64,000 nt of DNA, from the NCBI GenBank assembly GCA_914767715.1, contig OU612070.1:13595501-13659500 (forward strand), in the 5' to 3' direction. The notes below the pieces were generated by a model. That model ran no database searches and was not told the origin of the DNA. It saw only the letters and a list, made by a program, of their open reading frames with translations. Position 1 is the first letter of the stretch; each line of letters begins with the position of its first letter. Positions 50,291 to 62,348 of the stretch are shown piece after piece. The stretch is from Membranipora membranacea. Its lineage: Eukaryota; Bryozoa; Gymnolaemata; Cheilostomatida; Membraniporidae. The position numbers and the translations under genes are program-made.

Positions 50291-52970
50291 ATGCTTTTTT
50301 TTCGGCCAGATCAAAAAATAGATTTGCTTCTAACTAACCTCATAAGGAGGAGCAACTCCTGCTCATCCCGAATCTGCAGACCGTTTGGCTCTGCGGCTTT
50401 TCTTTCTCCGTAAGCGTCCGTTTTAATTAGGGCCACTTTTGCTATAAAAAAACATGCCAAACGGCAGCATCGAAAAATTAAATCACTGTTGGATTCTTAT
50501 CAAACTCCGACCAGTTCAAGCTCTTATTGCCCTCATTCAACACGCCGAATATTGGAATCCTCGGATTAACAGGGGGGTCACAACGCTGACTTGAAAATCC
50601 AAAAATTATACCAAGGGAGGGTATCATGCTCTTTTTTCGGCCAGATCAAAAAATAGATTTGCTTCTAACTAACCTCATAAGGAGGAGCAACTCCTGCTCC
50701 TCTCGAATCTGCAGACCGTTTGGCTCTGCGGCTTTTCGTTCTCCGTCAGCGTCCGTTTTAATTAGGGCCACTTTTGCTATAAAAAAACATGCCAAACGGC
50801 AGCATCGAAAAATTAAATCTCTGTTGGATTCTTATCAAACTCCGACCAGTTCAAGCTCTTATTGCCCTCATTCAACACGCCGAATATTGGAATCCTCGGA
50901 TTAACAGGGGGGTCACAACGCTGACTTGAAAATCCAAAAATTATACCAAGGGAGGGTATCATGCTTTTTTTTCGGCCAGATCAAAAATTAGATTTGCTTC
51001 TAACTAACCTCATAAGGAGGAGCAACTCCTGCTCATCCCGAATCTGCAGACCGTTTGGCTCTGCGGCTTTTCTTTCTCCGTCAGCGTCAGTTTTAATTAG
51101 GGCCACTTTTGCTATAAAAAAACATGCCAAACGGCAGCATCGAAAAATTAAATCTCTGTTGGATTCTTATCAAACTCCGACCAGTTCAAGCTCTTATTGC
51201 CCTCATTCAACACGCCGAATATTGGAATCCTCGGATTAACAGGGGGGTCACAACGCTGACTTGAAAATCCAAAAATTATACCAAGGGAGGGTATCATGCT
51301 TTTTTTTCGGCCAGATCAAAAAATAGATTTGCTTCTAACTAACCTCATAAGGAGGAGCAACTCCTGCTCATCCCGAATCTGCAGACCGTTTGGCTCTGCG
51401 GCTTTTCGTTCTCCGTCAGCGTCCGTTTTAATTAGGGCCACTTTTGCTATAAAAAAACATGCCAAACGGCAGCATCGAAAAATTAAATCTCTGTTGGATT
51501 CTTATCAAACTCCGACCAGTTCAAGCTCTTATTGCCCTCATTCAACACGCCGAATATTGGAATCCTCGGATTAACAGGGGGGTCACAACGCTGACTTGAA
51601 AATCCAAAAATTATACCAAGGGAGGGTATCATGCTTTTTTTTCGGCCAGATCAAAAAATAGATCTGCTTCTAACTAACCTCATAAGGAGGAGCAACTCCT
51701 GCTCATCTCGAATCTGCAGACCGTTTGGCTCTGCGGCTTTTCGTTCTCCGTCAGCGTCCGTTTTAATTAGGGCCACTTTTGCTATAAAAAAACATGCCAA
51801 ACGGCAGCATCGAAAAATTAAATCTCTGTTGGATTCTTATCAAACTCCGACCAGTTCAAGCTCTTATTGCCCTCATTCAACACGCCGAATATTGGAATCC
51901 TCGGATTAACAGGGGGGTCACAACGCTGACTTGAAAATCCAAAAATTATACCAAGGGAGGGTATCATGCTTTTTTTTCGGCCAGATCAAAAAATAGATTT
52001 GCTTCTAACTAACCTCATAAGGAGGAGCAACTCCTGCTCATCCCGAATCTGCAGACCGTTTGGCTCTGCGGCTTTTCGTTCTCCGTCAGCGTCCGTTTTA
52101 ATTAGGGCCACTTTTGCTATAAAAAAACATGCCAAACGGCAGCATCGAAAAATTAAATCTCTGTTGGATTATTATCAAACTCCGACCAGTTCAAACTCTT
52201 ATTGCCCTCATTCAACACGCCGAATATTGGAATCCTCGGATTAACAGGGGGGTCACAACGCTGACTTGAAAATCCAAAAATTATACCAAGGGAGGGTATC
52301 ATGCTTTTTTTTCGGCCAGATCAAAAAATAGATTTGCTTCTAACTAACCTCATAAGGAGGAGCAACTCCTGCTCATCCCGAATCTGCAGACCGTTTGGCT
52401 CTGCGGCTTTTCGTTCTCCGTCAGCGTCCGTTTTAATTAGGGCCACTTTTGCTATAAAAAAACATGCCAAACGGCAGCATCGAAAAATTAAATCTCTGTT
52501 GGATTCTTATCAAACTCCGACCAGTTCAAGCTCTTATTGCCCTCATTCAACACGCCGAATATTGGAATCCTCGGATTAACAGGGGGGTCACAACGCTGAC
52601 TTAAAAATCCAAAAATTATACCAAGGGAGGGTATCATGCTTTTTTTTCGGCCGGATCAAAAAATAGATTTGCTTCTAACTAACCTCATAAGGAGGAGCAA
52701 CTCCTGCTCATCCCGAATCTGCAGACCGTTTGGCTCTGCGGCTTTTCGTTCTCCGTCAGCGTCCGTTTTAATTAGGGCCACTTTTGCTATAAAAAAACAT
52801 GCCAAACGGCAGCATCGAAAAATTAAATCTCTGTTGGATTCTTATCAAACTCCGACCAGTTCAAGCTCTTATTGCCCTCATTCAACACGCCGAATATTGG
52901 AATCCTCGGATTAACAGGGGGGTCACAACGCTGACTTGAAAATCCAAAAATTATACCAAGGGAGGGTATC
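50291..52970. repeat. Second J-K-L-M'-N'-O-P'-Q run inside the first 44-mer
   Basis: 50291 J, 50626 K, 50961 L, 51966 O (attattatc, ttcaaactc), 52301 followed by cttaaaaatcc like P, and 52636 Q (ggccgg) follow the same order as 41581-44260. The M and N positions lack cttctttttc and tatggcc. This is either an older form of the module or one converted back to consensus. Confidence 0.8.
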
Positions 52971-53305
52971 ATGCTTTTTTTTCGGCCAGATCAAAAAATA
53001 GATTTGCTTCTAACTAACCTCATAAGGAGGAGCAATTCCTGCTCATCTCGAATCTGCAGACCGTTTGGCTCTGCGGCTTTTCGTTCTCCGTCAGCGTCTG
53101 TTTTAATTAGGGCCACTTTTGCTATAAAAAAACATGCCAAACGGCAGCATCGAAAAATTAAATCTCTGTTGGATTCTTATCAAACTCCGACCAGTTCAAG
53201 CTCTTATTGCCCTCATTCAACACGCCGAATATTGGAATCCTCGGATTAACAGGGGGGTCACAACGCTGACTTGAAAATCCAAAAATTATACCAAGGGAGG
53301 GTATC

Positions 53306-56300
53306 ATGCTTTTTTTTCGGCCAGATCAAAAAATAGATTTGCTTCTAACTAACCTCATAAGGAGGAGCAACTCCTGCTCATCTCGAATCTGCAGACCGTT
53401 TGGCTTTGCGGCTTTTCGTTCTCCGTCAGCGTCCGTTTTAATTAGGGCCACTTTTGCTATAAAAAAACATGCCAAACGGCAGCATCGAAAAATTAAATCT
53501 CTGTTGGATTCTTATCAAACTCCGACCAGTTCAAGCTCTTATTGCCCTCATTCAACACGCCGAATATTGGAATCCTCGGATTAACAGGGGGGTCACAACG
53601 CTGACTTGAAAATCCAAAAATTATACCAAGGGAGGGTATCATGCTTTTTTTTCGTCCAGATCAAAAAATAGATTTGCTTCTAACTAACCTCATAAGGAGG
53701 AGCAACTCCTGCTCATCCCGAATCTGCATACCGTTTGGCTCTGCGGCTTTTCGTTCTCTGTCAGCGTCCGTTTTAATTAGGGCCACTTTTGCTATAAAAA
53801 AACATGCCAAACGGCAGCATCGAAAAATTAAATCTCTGTTGGATTCTTATCAAACTCGGACCAGTTCAAGCTCTTATTGCCCTCATTCAACACGCCGAAT
53901 ATTGGAATCCTCGGATTAACAGGGGGGTCACAACGCTGACTTGAAAATCCAAAAATTATACCAAGGGAGGGTATCATGCTTTTTTTTCGGCCAGATCAAA
54001 AAATAGATTTGCTTCTAACTAACCTCATAAGGAGGAGCAACTCCTGCTCATCCCGAATCTGCAGACCGTTTGGCTCTGCGGCTTTTCGTTCTCCGTAAGC
54101 GTCCGTTTTAATTAGGGCCACTTTTGCTATAAAAAAACATGCCAAACGGCAGCATCGAAAAATTAAATCACTGTTGGATTCTTATCAAACTCCGACCAGT
54201 TCAAGCTCTTATTGCCCTCATTCAACAGGCCGAATATTGGAATCCTCGGATTAACAGGGGGGTCACAACGCTGACTTGAAAATCCAAAAATTATACCAAG
54301 GGAGGGTATCATGCTTTTTTTTCGGCCAGATCAAAAAAAAGATTTGCTTCTAACTAACCTCATAAGGAGGAGCAACTCCTGCTCATCCCGAATCTGCAGA
54401 CCGTTTGGCTCTGCGGCTTTTCGTTCTCCGTCAGCGTCCGTTTTAATTAGGGCCACTTTTGCTATAAAAAAACATGCCAAACGGCAGCATCGAAAAATTA
54501 AATCTCTGTTTGATTCTTATCAAACTCCGACCAGTTCAAGCTCTTATTGCCCTCATTCAACACGCCGAATATTGGAATCCTCGGATTAACAGGGGGGTCA
54601 CAACGCTGACTTGAAAATCCAAAAATTATACCAAGGGAGGGTATCATGCTTTTTTTTCGGCCAGATCAAAAAATAGATTTGCTTCTAACTAACCTCATAA
54701 GGAGGAGCAACTCCTGCTCATCCCGAATCTGCAGACCGTTTGGCTCTGCGGCTTTCCATTCTCTGTCAGCGTCCGTTTTAATTAGGGCCACTTTTGCTAT
54801 AAAAAAACATGCCAAACGGCAGCATCGAAAAATTAAATCTCTGTTGGATTCTTATCAAACTCCGACCAGTTCAAGCTCTTATTGCCCTCATTCAACACGC
54901 CGAATATTGGAATCCTCGGATTAACAGGGGGGTCACAACGCTGACTTGAAAATCCAAAAATTATACCAAGGGAGGGTATCATGCTTTTTTTTCGGCCAGA
55001 TCAAAAAATAGATTTGCTTCTAACTAACCTCATAAAGAGGAGCAACTCCTGCTCATCTCGAATCTGCAGACCGTTTGGCTCTGCGGCTTTTCGTTCTCCG
55101 TCAGCGTCCGTTTTAATTAGGGCCGCTTTTGCTATAAAAAAACATGCCAAACGGCAGCATCGAAAAATTAAATCTCTGTTGGATTCTTATCAAACTCCGA
55201 CCAGTTCAAGCTCTTAGTGCCCTCATTCAACACGCCGAATATTGGAATCCTCGGATTAACAGGGGGGTCACAACGCTGACTTGAAAATCCAAAACTTATA
55301 CCAAGGGAGGGTATCATGCTTTTCTTTCGGCCAGGTCAAAGAATAGATTTGCTTCTAACTAACCTCTTAAGGAGGAGCAACTCCTGCTCATCCCGAATCT
55401 GCAGACCGTTTGGCTCTGCGGATCTTCGTTCTCCGTCAGTGTCCGTTTTAATTAGGGCCACTTTTGCTATAAAAAAACATGCCCAACGGCAGCATCGAAA
55501 AATTAAATCTCTGTTGGATTCTTATCAAACTCCGACCAGTTCAAGCTCTTATTGCCCTCATTCAACACGCCGAATATTGGAATCCTCGGATTAACAGGGG
55601 GTCACAACGCTGACTTGAAAATCCAAAAATTATACCAAGGGAGGGTATCATGCTTTTTTTTCGGCCAGATCAAAAAATAGATTTGCTTCTAACTAACCTC
55701 ATAAGGAGGAGCAACTCCTGCTCATCCCGAATCTGCAGACCGTTTGGCTCTGCGGCTTTTCGTTCTCCGTCAGCGTTCGTTTTAATTAGGGCCACTTTTG
55801 CTATAAAAAAACATGCCAAACGGCAGCATCGAAAAATTAAATCTCTGTTGGATTCTTATCAAACTCCGACCAGTTCAAGCTCTTATTGCCCTCATTCAAC
55901 ACGCCGAATATTGGAATCCTTCGATTAACAGGGGGGTCACAACGCTGACTTGAAAATCCAAAAATTATACCAAGGGAGGGTATCATGCTTTTTTTTCGGC
56001 CAGATCAAAAAATAGATTTGCTTCTAACTAACCTCATAAGGAGGAGCAACTCCTGCTCATCTCGAATCTGCAGACCGTTTGGCTCTGCGGCTTTTCGTTC
56101 TCCGTCAGCGTCCGTTTTAATTAGGGCCACTTTTGCTATAAAAAAACATGCCAAACGGCAGCATCGAAAAATTAAATCTCTGTTGGATTCTTATCAAACT
56201 CCGACCAGTTCAAGCTCTTATTGCCCTCATTCAACACGCCGAATATTGGAATCCTCGGATTAACAGGGGGGTCACAACGCTGACTTGAAAATCCAAAAAT

Positions 56301-59300
56301 TATACCAAGGGAGGGTATCATGCTTTTTTTTCGGCCAGATCAAAAAATAGATTTGCTTCTAACTAACCTCATAAGGAGGAGCAACTCCTGCTCATCCCGA
56401 ATCTGCAGACCGTTTGGCTCTGCGGCTTTTCTTTCTCCGTAAGCGTCCGTTTTAATTAGGGCCACTTTTGCTATAAAAAAACATGCCAAACGGCAGCATC
56501 GAAAAATTAAATCACTGTTGGATTCTTATCAAACTCCGACCAGTTCAAGCTCTTATTGCCCTCATTCAACACGCCGAATATTGGAATCCTCGGATTAACA
56601 GGGGGGTCACAACGCTGACTTGAAAATCCAAAAATTATACCAAGGGAGGGTATCATGCTCTTTTTTCGGCCAGATCAAAAAATAGATTTGCTTCTAACTA
56701 ACCTCATAAGGAGGAGCAACTCCTGCTCCTCTCGAATCTGCAGACCGTTTGGCTCTGCGGCTTTTCGTTCTCCGTCAGCGTCCGTTTTAATTAGGGCCAC
56801 TTTTGCTATAAAAAAACATGCCAAACGGCAGCATCGAAAAATTAAATCTCTGTTGGATTCTTATCAAACTCCGACCAGTTCAAGCTCTTATTGCCCTCAT
56901 TCAACACGCCGAATATTGGAATCCTCGGATTAACAGGGGGGTCACAACGCTGACTTGAAAATCCAAAAATTATACCAAGGGAGGGTATCATGCTTTTTTT
57001 TCGGCCAGATCAAAAATTAGATTTGCTTCTAACTAACCTCATAAGGAGGAGCAACTCCTGCTCATCCCGAATCTGCAGACCGTTTGGCTCTGCGGCTTTT
57101 CTTTCTCCGTCAGCGTCAGTTTTAATTAGGGCCACTTTTGCTATAAAAAAACATGCCAAACGGCAGCATCGAAAAATTAAATCTCTGTTGGATTCTTATC
57201 AAACTCCGACCAGTTCAAGCTCTTATTGCCCTCATTCAACACGCCGAATATTGGAATCCTCGGATTAACAGGGGGGTCACAACGCTGACTTGAAAATCCA
57301 AAAATTATACCAAGGGAGGGTATCATGCTTCTTTTTCGGCCAGATCAAAAAATAGATTTGCTTCTAACTAACCTCATAAGGAGGAGCAACTCCTGCTCAT
57401 CCCGAATCTGCAGACCGTTTGGCTCTGCGGCTTTTCGTTCTCCGTCAGCGTCCGTTTTAATTAGGGCCACTTTTGCTATAAAAAAACATGCCAAACGGCA
57501 GCATCGAAAAATTAAATCTCTGTTGGATTCTTATCAAACTCCGACCAGTTCAAGCTCTTAATGCCCTCATTCAACACGCCGAATATTGGAATCCTCGGAT
57601 TAACAGGGGGGTCACAACGCTGACTTAAAAATCCAAAAATTATACCAAGGGAGGGTATCATGCTTTTTTTTCGGCCAGATCAAAAAATAGATTTGCTTCT
57701 AACTAACCTCATAAGGAGGAGCAACTCCTGCTCATCTCGAATCTGCAGACCGTTTGGCTCTGCGGCTTTTCGTTCTCCGTCAGCGTCCGTTTTAATTAGG
57801 GCCACTTTTGCTATAAAAAAACATGCCAAACGGCAGCATCGAAAAATTAAATCTCTGTTGGATTCTTATCAAACTCCGACCAGTTCAAGCTCTTATGGCC
57901 CTCATTCAACACGCCGAATATTGGAATCCTCGGATTAACAGGGGGGTCACAACGCTGACTTGAAAATCCAAAAATTATACCAAGGGAGGGTATCATGCTT
58001 TTTTTTCGGCCAGATCAAAAAATAGATTTGCTTCTAACTAACCTCATAAGGAGGAGCAACTCCTGCTCATCCCGAATCTGCAGACCGTTTGGCTCTGCGG
58101 CTTTTCGTTCTCCGTCAGCGTCCGTTTTAATTAGGGCCACTTTTGCTATAAAAAAACATGCCAAACGGCAGCATCGAAAAATTAAATCTCTGTTGGATTA
58201 TTATCAAACTCCGACCAGTTCAAACTCTTATTGCCCTCATTCAACACGCCGAATATTGGAATCCTCGGATTAACAGGGGGGTCACAACGCTGACTTGAAA
58301 ATCCAAAAATTATACCAAGGGAGGGTATCATGCTTTTTTTTCGCCCAGATCAAAAAATAGATTTGCTTCTAACTAACCTCATAAGGAGGAGCAACTCCTG
58401 CTCATCCCGAATCTGCAGACCGTTTGGCTCTGCGGCTTTTCGTTCTCCGTCAGCGTCCGTTTTAATTAGGGCCACTTTTGCTATAAAAAAACATGCCAAA
58501 CGGCAGCATCGAAAAATTAAATCTCTGTTGGATTCTTATCAAACTCCGACCAGTTCAAGCTCTTATTGCCCTCATTCAACACGCCGAATATTGGAATCCT
58601 CGGATTAACAGGGGGGTCACAACGCTGACTTAAAAATCCAAAAATTATACCAAGGGAGGGTATCATGCTTTTTTTTCGGCCGGATCAAAAAATAGATTTG
58701 CTTCTAACTAACCTCATAAGGAGGAGCAACTCCTGCTCATCCCGAATCTGCAGACCGTTTGGCTCTGCGGCTTTTCGTTCTCCGTCAGCGTCCGTTTTAA
58801 TTAGGGCCACTTTTGCTATAAAAAAACATGCCAAACGGCAGCATCGAAAAATTAAATCTCTGTTGGATTCTTATCAAACTCCGACCAGTTCAAGCTCTTA
58901 TTGCCCTCATTCAACACGCCGAATATTGGAATCCTCGGATCAACAGGGGGGTCACAACGCTGACTTGAAAATCCAAAAATTATACCAAGGGAGGGTATCA
59001 TGCTTTTTTTTCGGCCGGATCAAAAAATAGATTTGCTTCTAACTAACCTCATAAGGAGGAGCAACTTCTGCTCATCTCGAATCTGCAGACCGTTTGGCTC
59101 TGCGGCTTTTCGTTCTCCGTCAGCGTCCGTTTTAATTAGGGCCACTTTTGCTATAAAAAAACATGCCAAACGGCAGCATCGAAAAATTAAATCTCTGTTG
59201 GATTCTTATCAAACTCCGACCAGTTCAAGCTCTTATTGCCCTCATTCAACACGCCGAATATTGGAATCCTCGGATTAACAGGGGGGTCACAACGCTGACT

Positions 59301-62013
59301 TGAAAATCCAAAAATTATACCAAGGGAGGGTATCATGCTTTTTTTTCGGCCAGATCAAATAATAGATTTGCTTCTAACTAACCTCATAAGGAGGAGCAAC
59401 TCCTGCTCATCCCGAATCTGCAGACCGTTTGGCTCTGCGGCTTTTCGTTCTCCGTCAGCGTCCGTTTTAATTAGGGCCACTTTTGCTATAAAAAAACATG
59501 CCAAACGGCAGCATCGAAAAATTAAATCTCTGTTGGATTCTTATCAAACTCCGACCAGTTCAAGCTCTTATTGCCCTCATTCAACACGCCGAATATTGGA
59601 ATCCTCGGATTAACAGGGGGGTCACAACGCTGACTTGAAAATCCAAAAATTATACCAAGGGAGGGTATCATGCTTTTTTTTCGGCCAGATCAAAAAATAG
59701 ATTTGCTTCTAACTAACCTCATAAGGAGGAGCAAGTCCTGCTCATCTCGAATCTGCAGACCGTTTGGCTCTGCGGCTTTTCGTTCTCCGTCAGCGTCCGT
59801 TTTAATTAGGGCCACTTTTGCTATAAAAAAACATGCCAAACGGCAGCATCGAAAAATTAAATCTCTGTTGGATTCTTATCAAACTCCGACCAGTTCAAGC
59901 TCTTATTGCCCTCATTCAACACGCCGAATATTGGAATCCTCGGATTAACAGGGGGGTCACAACGCTGACTTGAAAATCCAAAAATTATACCAAGGGAGGG
60001 TATCATGCTTTTTTTTCGGCCAGATCAAATAATAGATTTGCTTCTAACTAACCTCATAAGGAGGAGCAACTCCTGCTCATCCCGAATCTGCAGACCGTTT
60101 GGCTCTGCGGCTTTTCGTTCTCCGTAAGCGTCCGTTTTAATTAGGGCCACTTTTGCTATAAAAAAACATGCCAAACGGCAGCATCGAAAAATTAAATCAC
60201 TGTTGGATTCTTATCAAACTCCGACCAGTTCAAGCTCTTATTGCCCTCATTCAACACGCCGAATATTGGAATCCTCGGATTAACAGGGGGGTCACAACGC
60301 TGACTTGAAAATCCAAAAATTATACCAAGGGAGGGTATCATGCTTTTTTTTCGGCCAGATCAAAAAATAGATTTGCTTCTAACTACCCTCATAAGGAGGA
60401 GCAACTCCTGCTCATCCCGAATCTGCAGACCGTTTGGCTCTGCGGCTTTTCGTTCTCCGTCAGCGTCCGTTTTAATTAGGGCCACTTTTGCTATAAAAAA
60501 ACATGCCAAACGGCAGCATCGAAAAATTAAATCTCTGTTGGATTCTTATCAAACTCCGACCAGTTCAAGCTCTTATTGCCCTCATTCAACACGCCGAATA
60601 TTGGAATCCTCGGATTAACAGGGGGGTCACAACGCTGACTTGAAAATCCAAAAATTATACCAAGGGAGGGTATCATGCTTTTTTTTCGGCCAGATCAAAA
60701 AATAGATTTGCTTCTAACTAACCTCATAAGGAGGAGCAACTCCTGCTCATCTCGAATCTGCAGACCGTTTGGCTCTGCGGCTTTTCGTTCTCCGTCAGCG
60801 TCCGTTTTAATTAGGGCCACTTTTGCTATAAAAAAACATGCCAAACGGCAGCATCGAAAAATTAAGTCTCTGTTGGATTCTTATCAAACTCCGACCAGTT
60901 CAAGTTCTTATTGCCCTCATTCAACACGCCGAATATTGGAATCCTCGGATTAACAGGGGGGTCACAACGCTGACTTGAAAATCCAAAAATTATACGAAGG
61001 GAGGGTATCATGCTTTTTTTTCGGCCAGATCAAAAAATAGATTTGCTTCTAACTAACCTCATAAGGAGGAGCAACTCCTGCTCATCCCGAATCTGCAGAC
61101 CGTTTGGCTCTGCGGCTTTTCGTTCTCCGTCAGCGTTCGTTTTAATTAGGGCCACTTTTGCTATAAAAAAACATGCCAAACGGCAGCATCGAAAAATTAA
61201 ATCTCTGTTGGATTCTTATCAAACTCCGACCAGTTCAAGCTCTTATTGCCCTCATTCAACACGCCGAATATTGGAATCCTTCGATTAACAGGGGGGTCAC
61301 AACGCTGACTTGAAAATCCAAAAATTATACCAAGGGAGGGTATCATGCTTTTTTTTCGGCCAGATCAAAAAATAGATTTGCTTCTAACTAACCTCATAAG
61401 GAGGAGCAACTCCTGCTCATCCCGAATCTGCAGACCGTTTGGCTCTGCGGCTTTTCTTTCTCCGTAAGCGTCCGTTTTAATTAGGGCCACTTTTGCTATA
61501 AAAAAACATGCCAAACGGCAGCATCGAAAAATTAAATCACTGTTGGATTCTTATCAAACTCCGACCAGTTCAAGCTCTTATTGCCCTCATTCAACACGCC
61601 GAATATTGGAATCCTCGGATTAACAGGGGGGTCACAACGCTGACTTGAAAATCCAAAAATTATACCAAGGGAGGGTATCATGCTCTTTTTCGGCCAGATC
61701 AAAAAATAGATTTGCTTCTAACTAACCTCATAAGGAGGAGCAACTCCTGCTCCTCTCGAATCTGCAGACCGTTTGGCTCTGCGGCTTTTCGTTCTCCGTC
61801 AGCGTCCGTTTTAATTAGGGCCACTTTTGCTATAAAAAAACATGCCAAACGGCAGCATCGAAAAATTAAATCTCTGTTGGATTCTTATCAAACTCCGACC
61901 AGTTCAAGCTCTTATTGCCCTCATTCAACACGCCGAATATTGGAATCCTCGGATTAACAGGGGGGTCACAACGCTGACTTGAAAATCCAAAAATTATACC
62001 AAGGGAGGGTATC
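53306..62013. repeat. Higher-order repeat unit, copy 2, shortened (26 monomers)
   Basis: A to V (53306-60674) align one to one with 38566-45935, 7369 against 7370 bp. I noticed roughly 15 differences, such as ggatcttcg and a G5 tract at 55316 and cttaatgcc at 57325. W (60675), X (61010), J (61345) and K (61680) follow directly, so the nested 7-mer duplication and second W-X set of copy 1 are absent. L at 62014 is the last ordered monomer. Confidence 0.85.
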
Positions 62014-62348
62014 ATGCTTTTTTTTCGGCCAGATCAAAAATTAGATTTGCTTCTAACTAACCTCATAAGGAGGAGCAACTCCTGCTCATCCCGAATCTGC
62101 AGACCGTTTGGCTCTGCGGCTTTTCTTTCTCCGTCAGCGTCAGTTTTAATTAGGGCCACTTTTGCTATAAAAAAACATGCCAAACGGCAGCATCGAAAAA
62201 TTAAATCTCTGTTGGATTCTTATCAAACTCCGACCAGTTCAAGCTCTTATTGCCCTCATTCAACACGCCGAATATTGGAATCCTCGGATTAACAGGGGGG
62301 TCACAACGCTGACTTGAAAATCCAAAAATTATACCAAGGGAGGGTATC

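Larger units (their letters stand above)
38566..53305. repeat. Higher-order repeat unit, copy 1: 44 monomers, 14,740 bp
   Basis: Monomers A (38566) to V (45601) occur in the same order as 53306 to 60340. A at 53306 is 14,740 bp after A at 38566, exactly 44 x 335, because a 2-bp deletion (45936) and a 2-bp insertion (48949) cancel. After V the unit contains a 7-mer duplication, a W-X-U-W-X series (48279-49955), an unmarked monomer, a second J-K-L-(M)-(N)-O-P-Q run (50291-52970) and an R-like monomer leading back to A. It is thus itself a composite of older modules. Confidence 0.88.
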
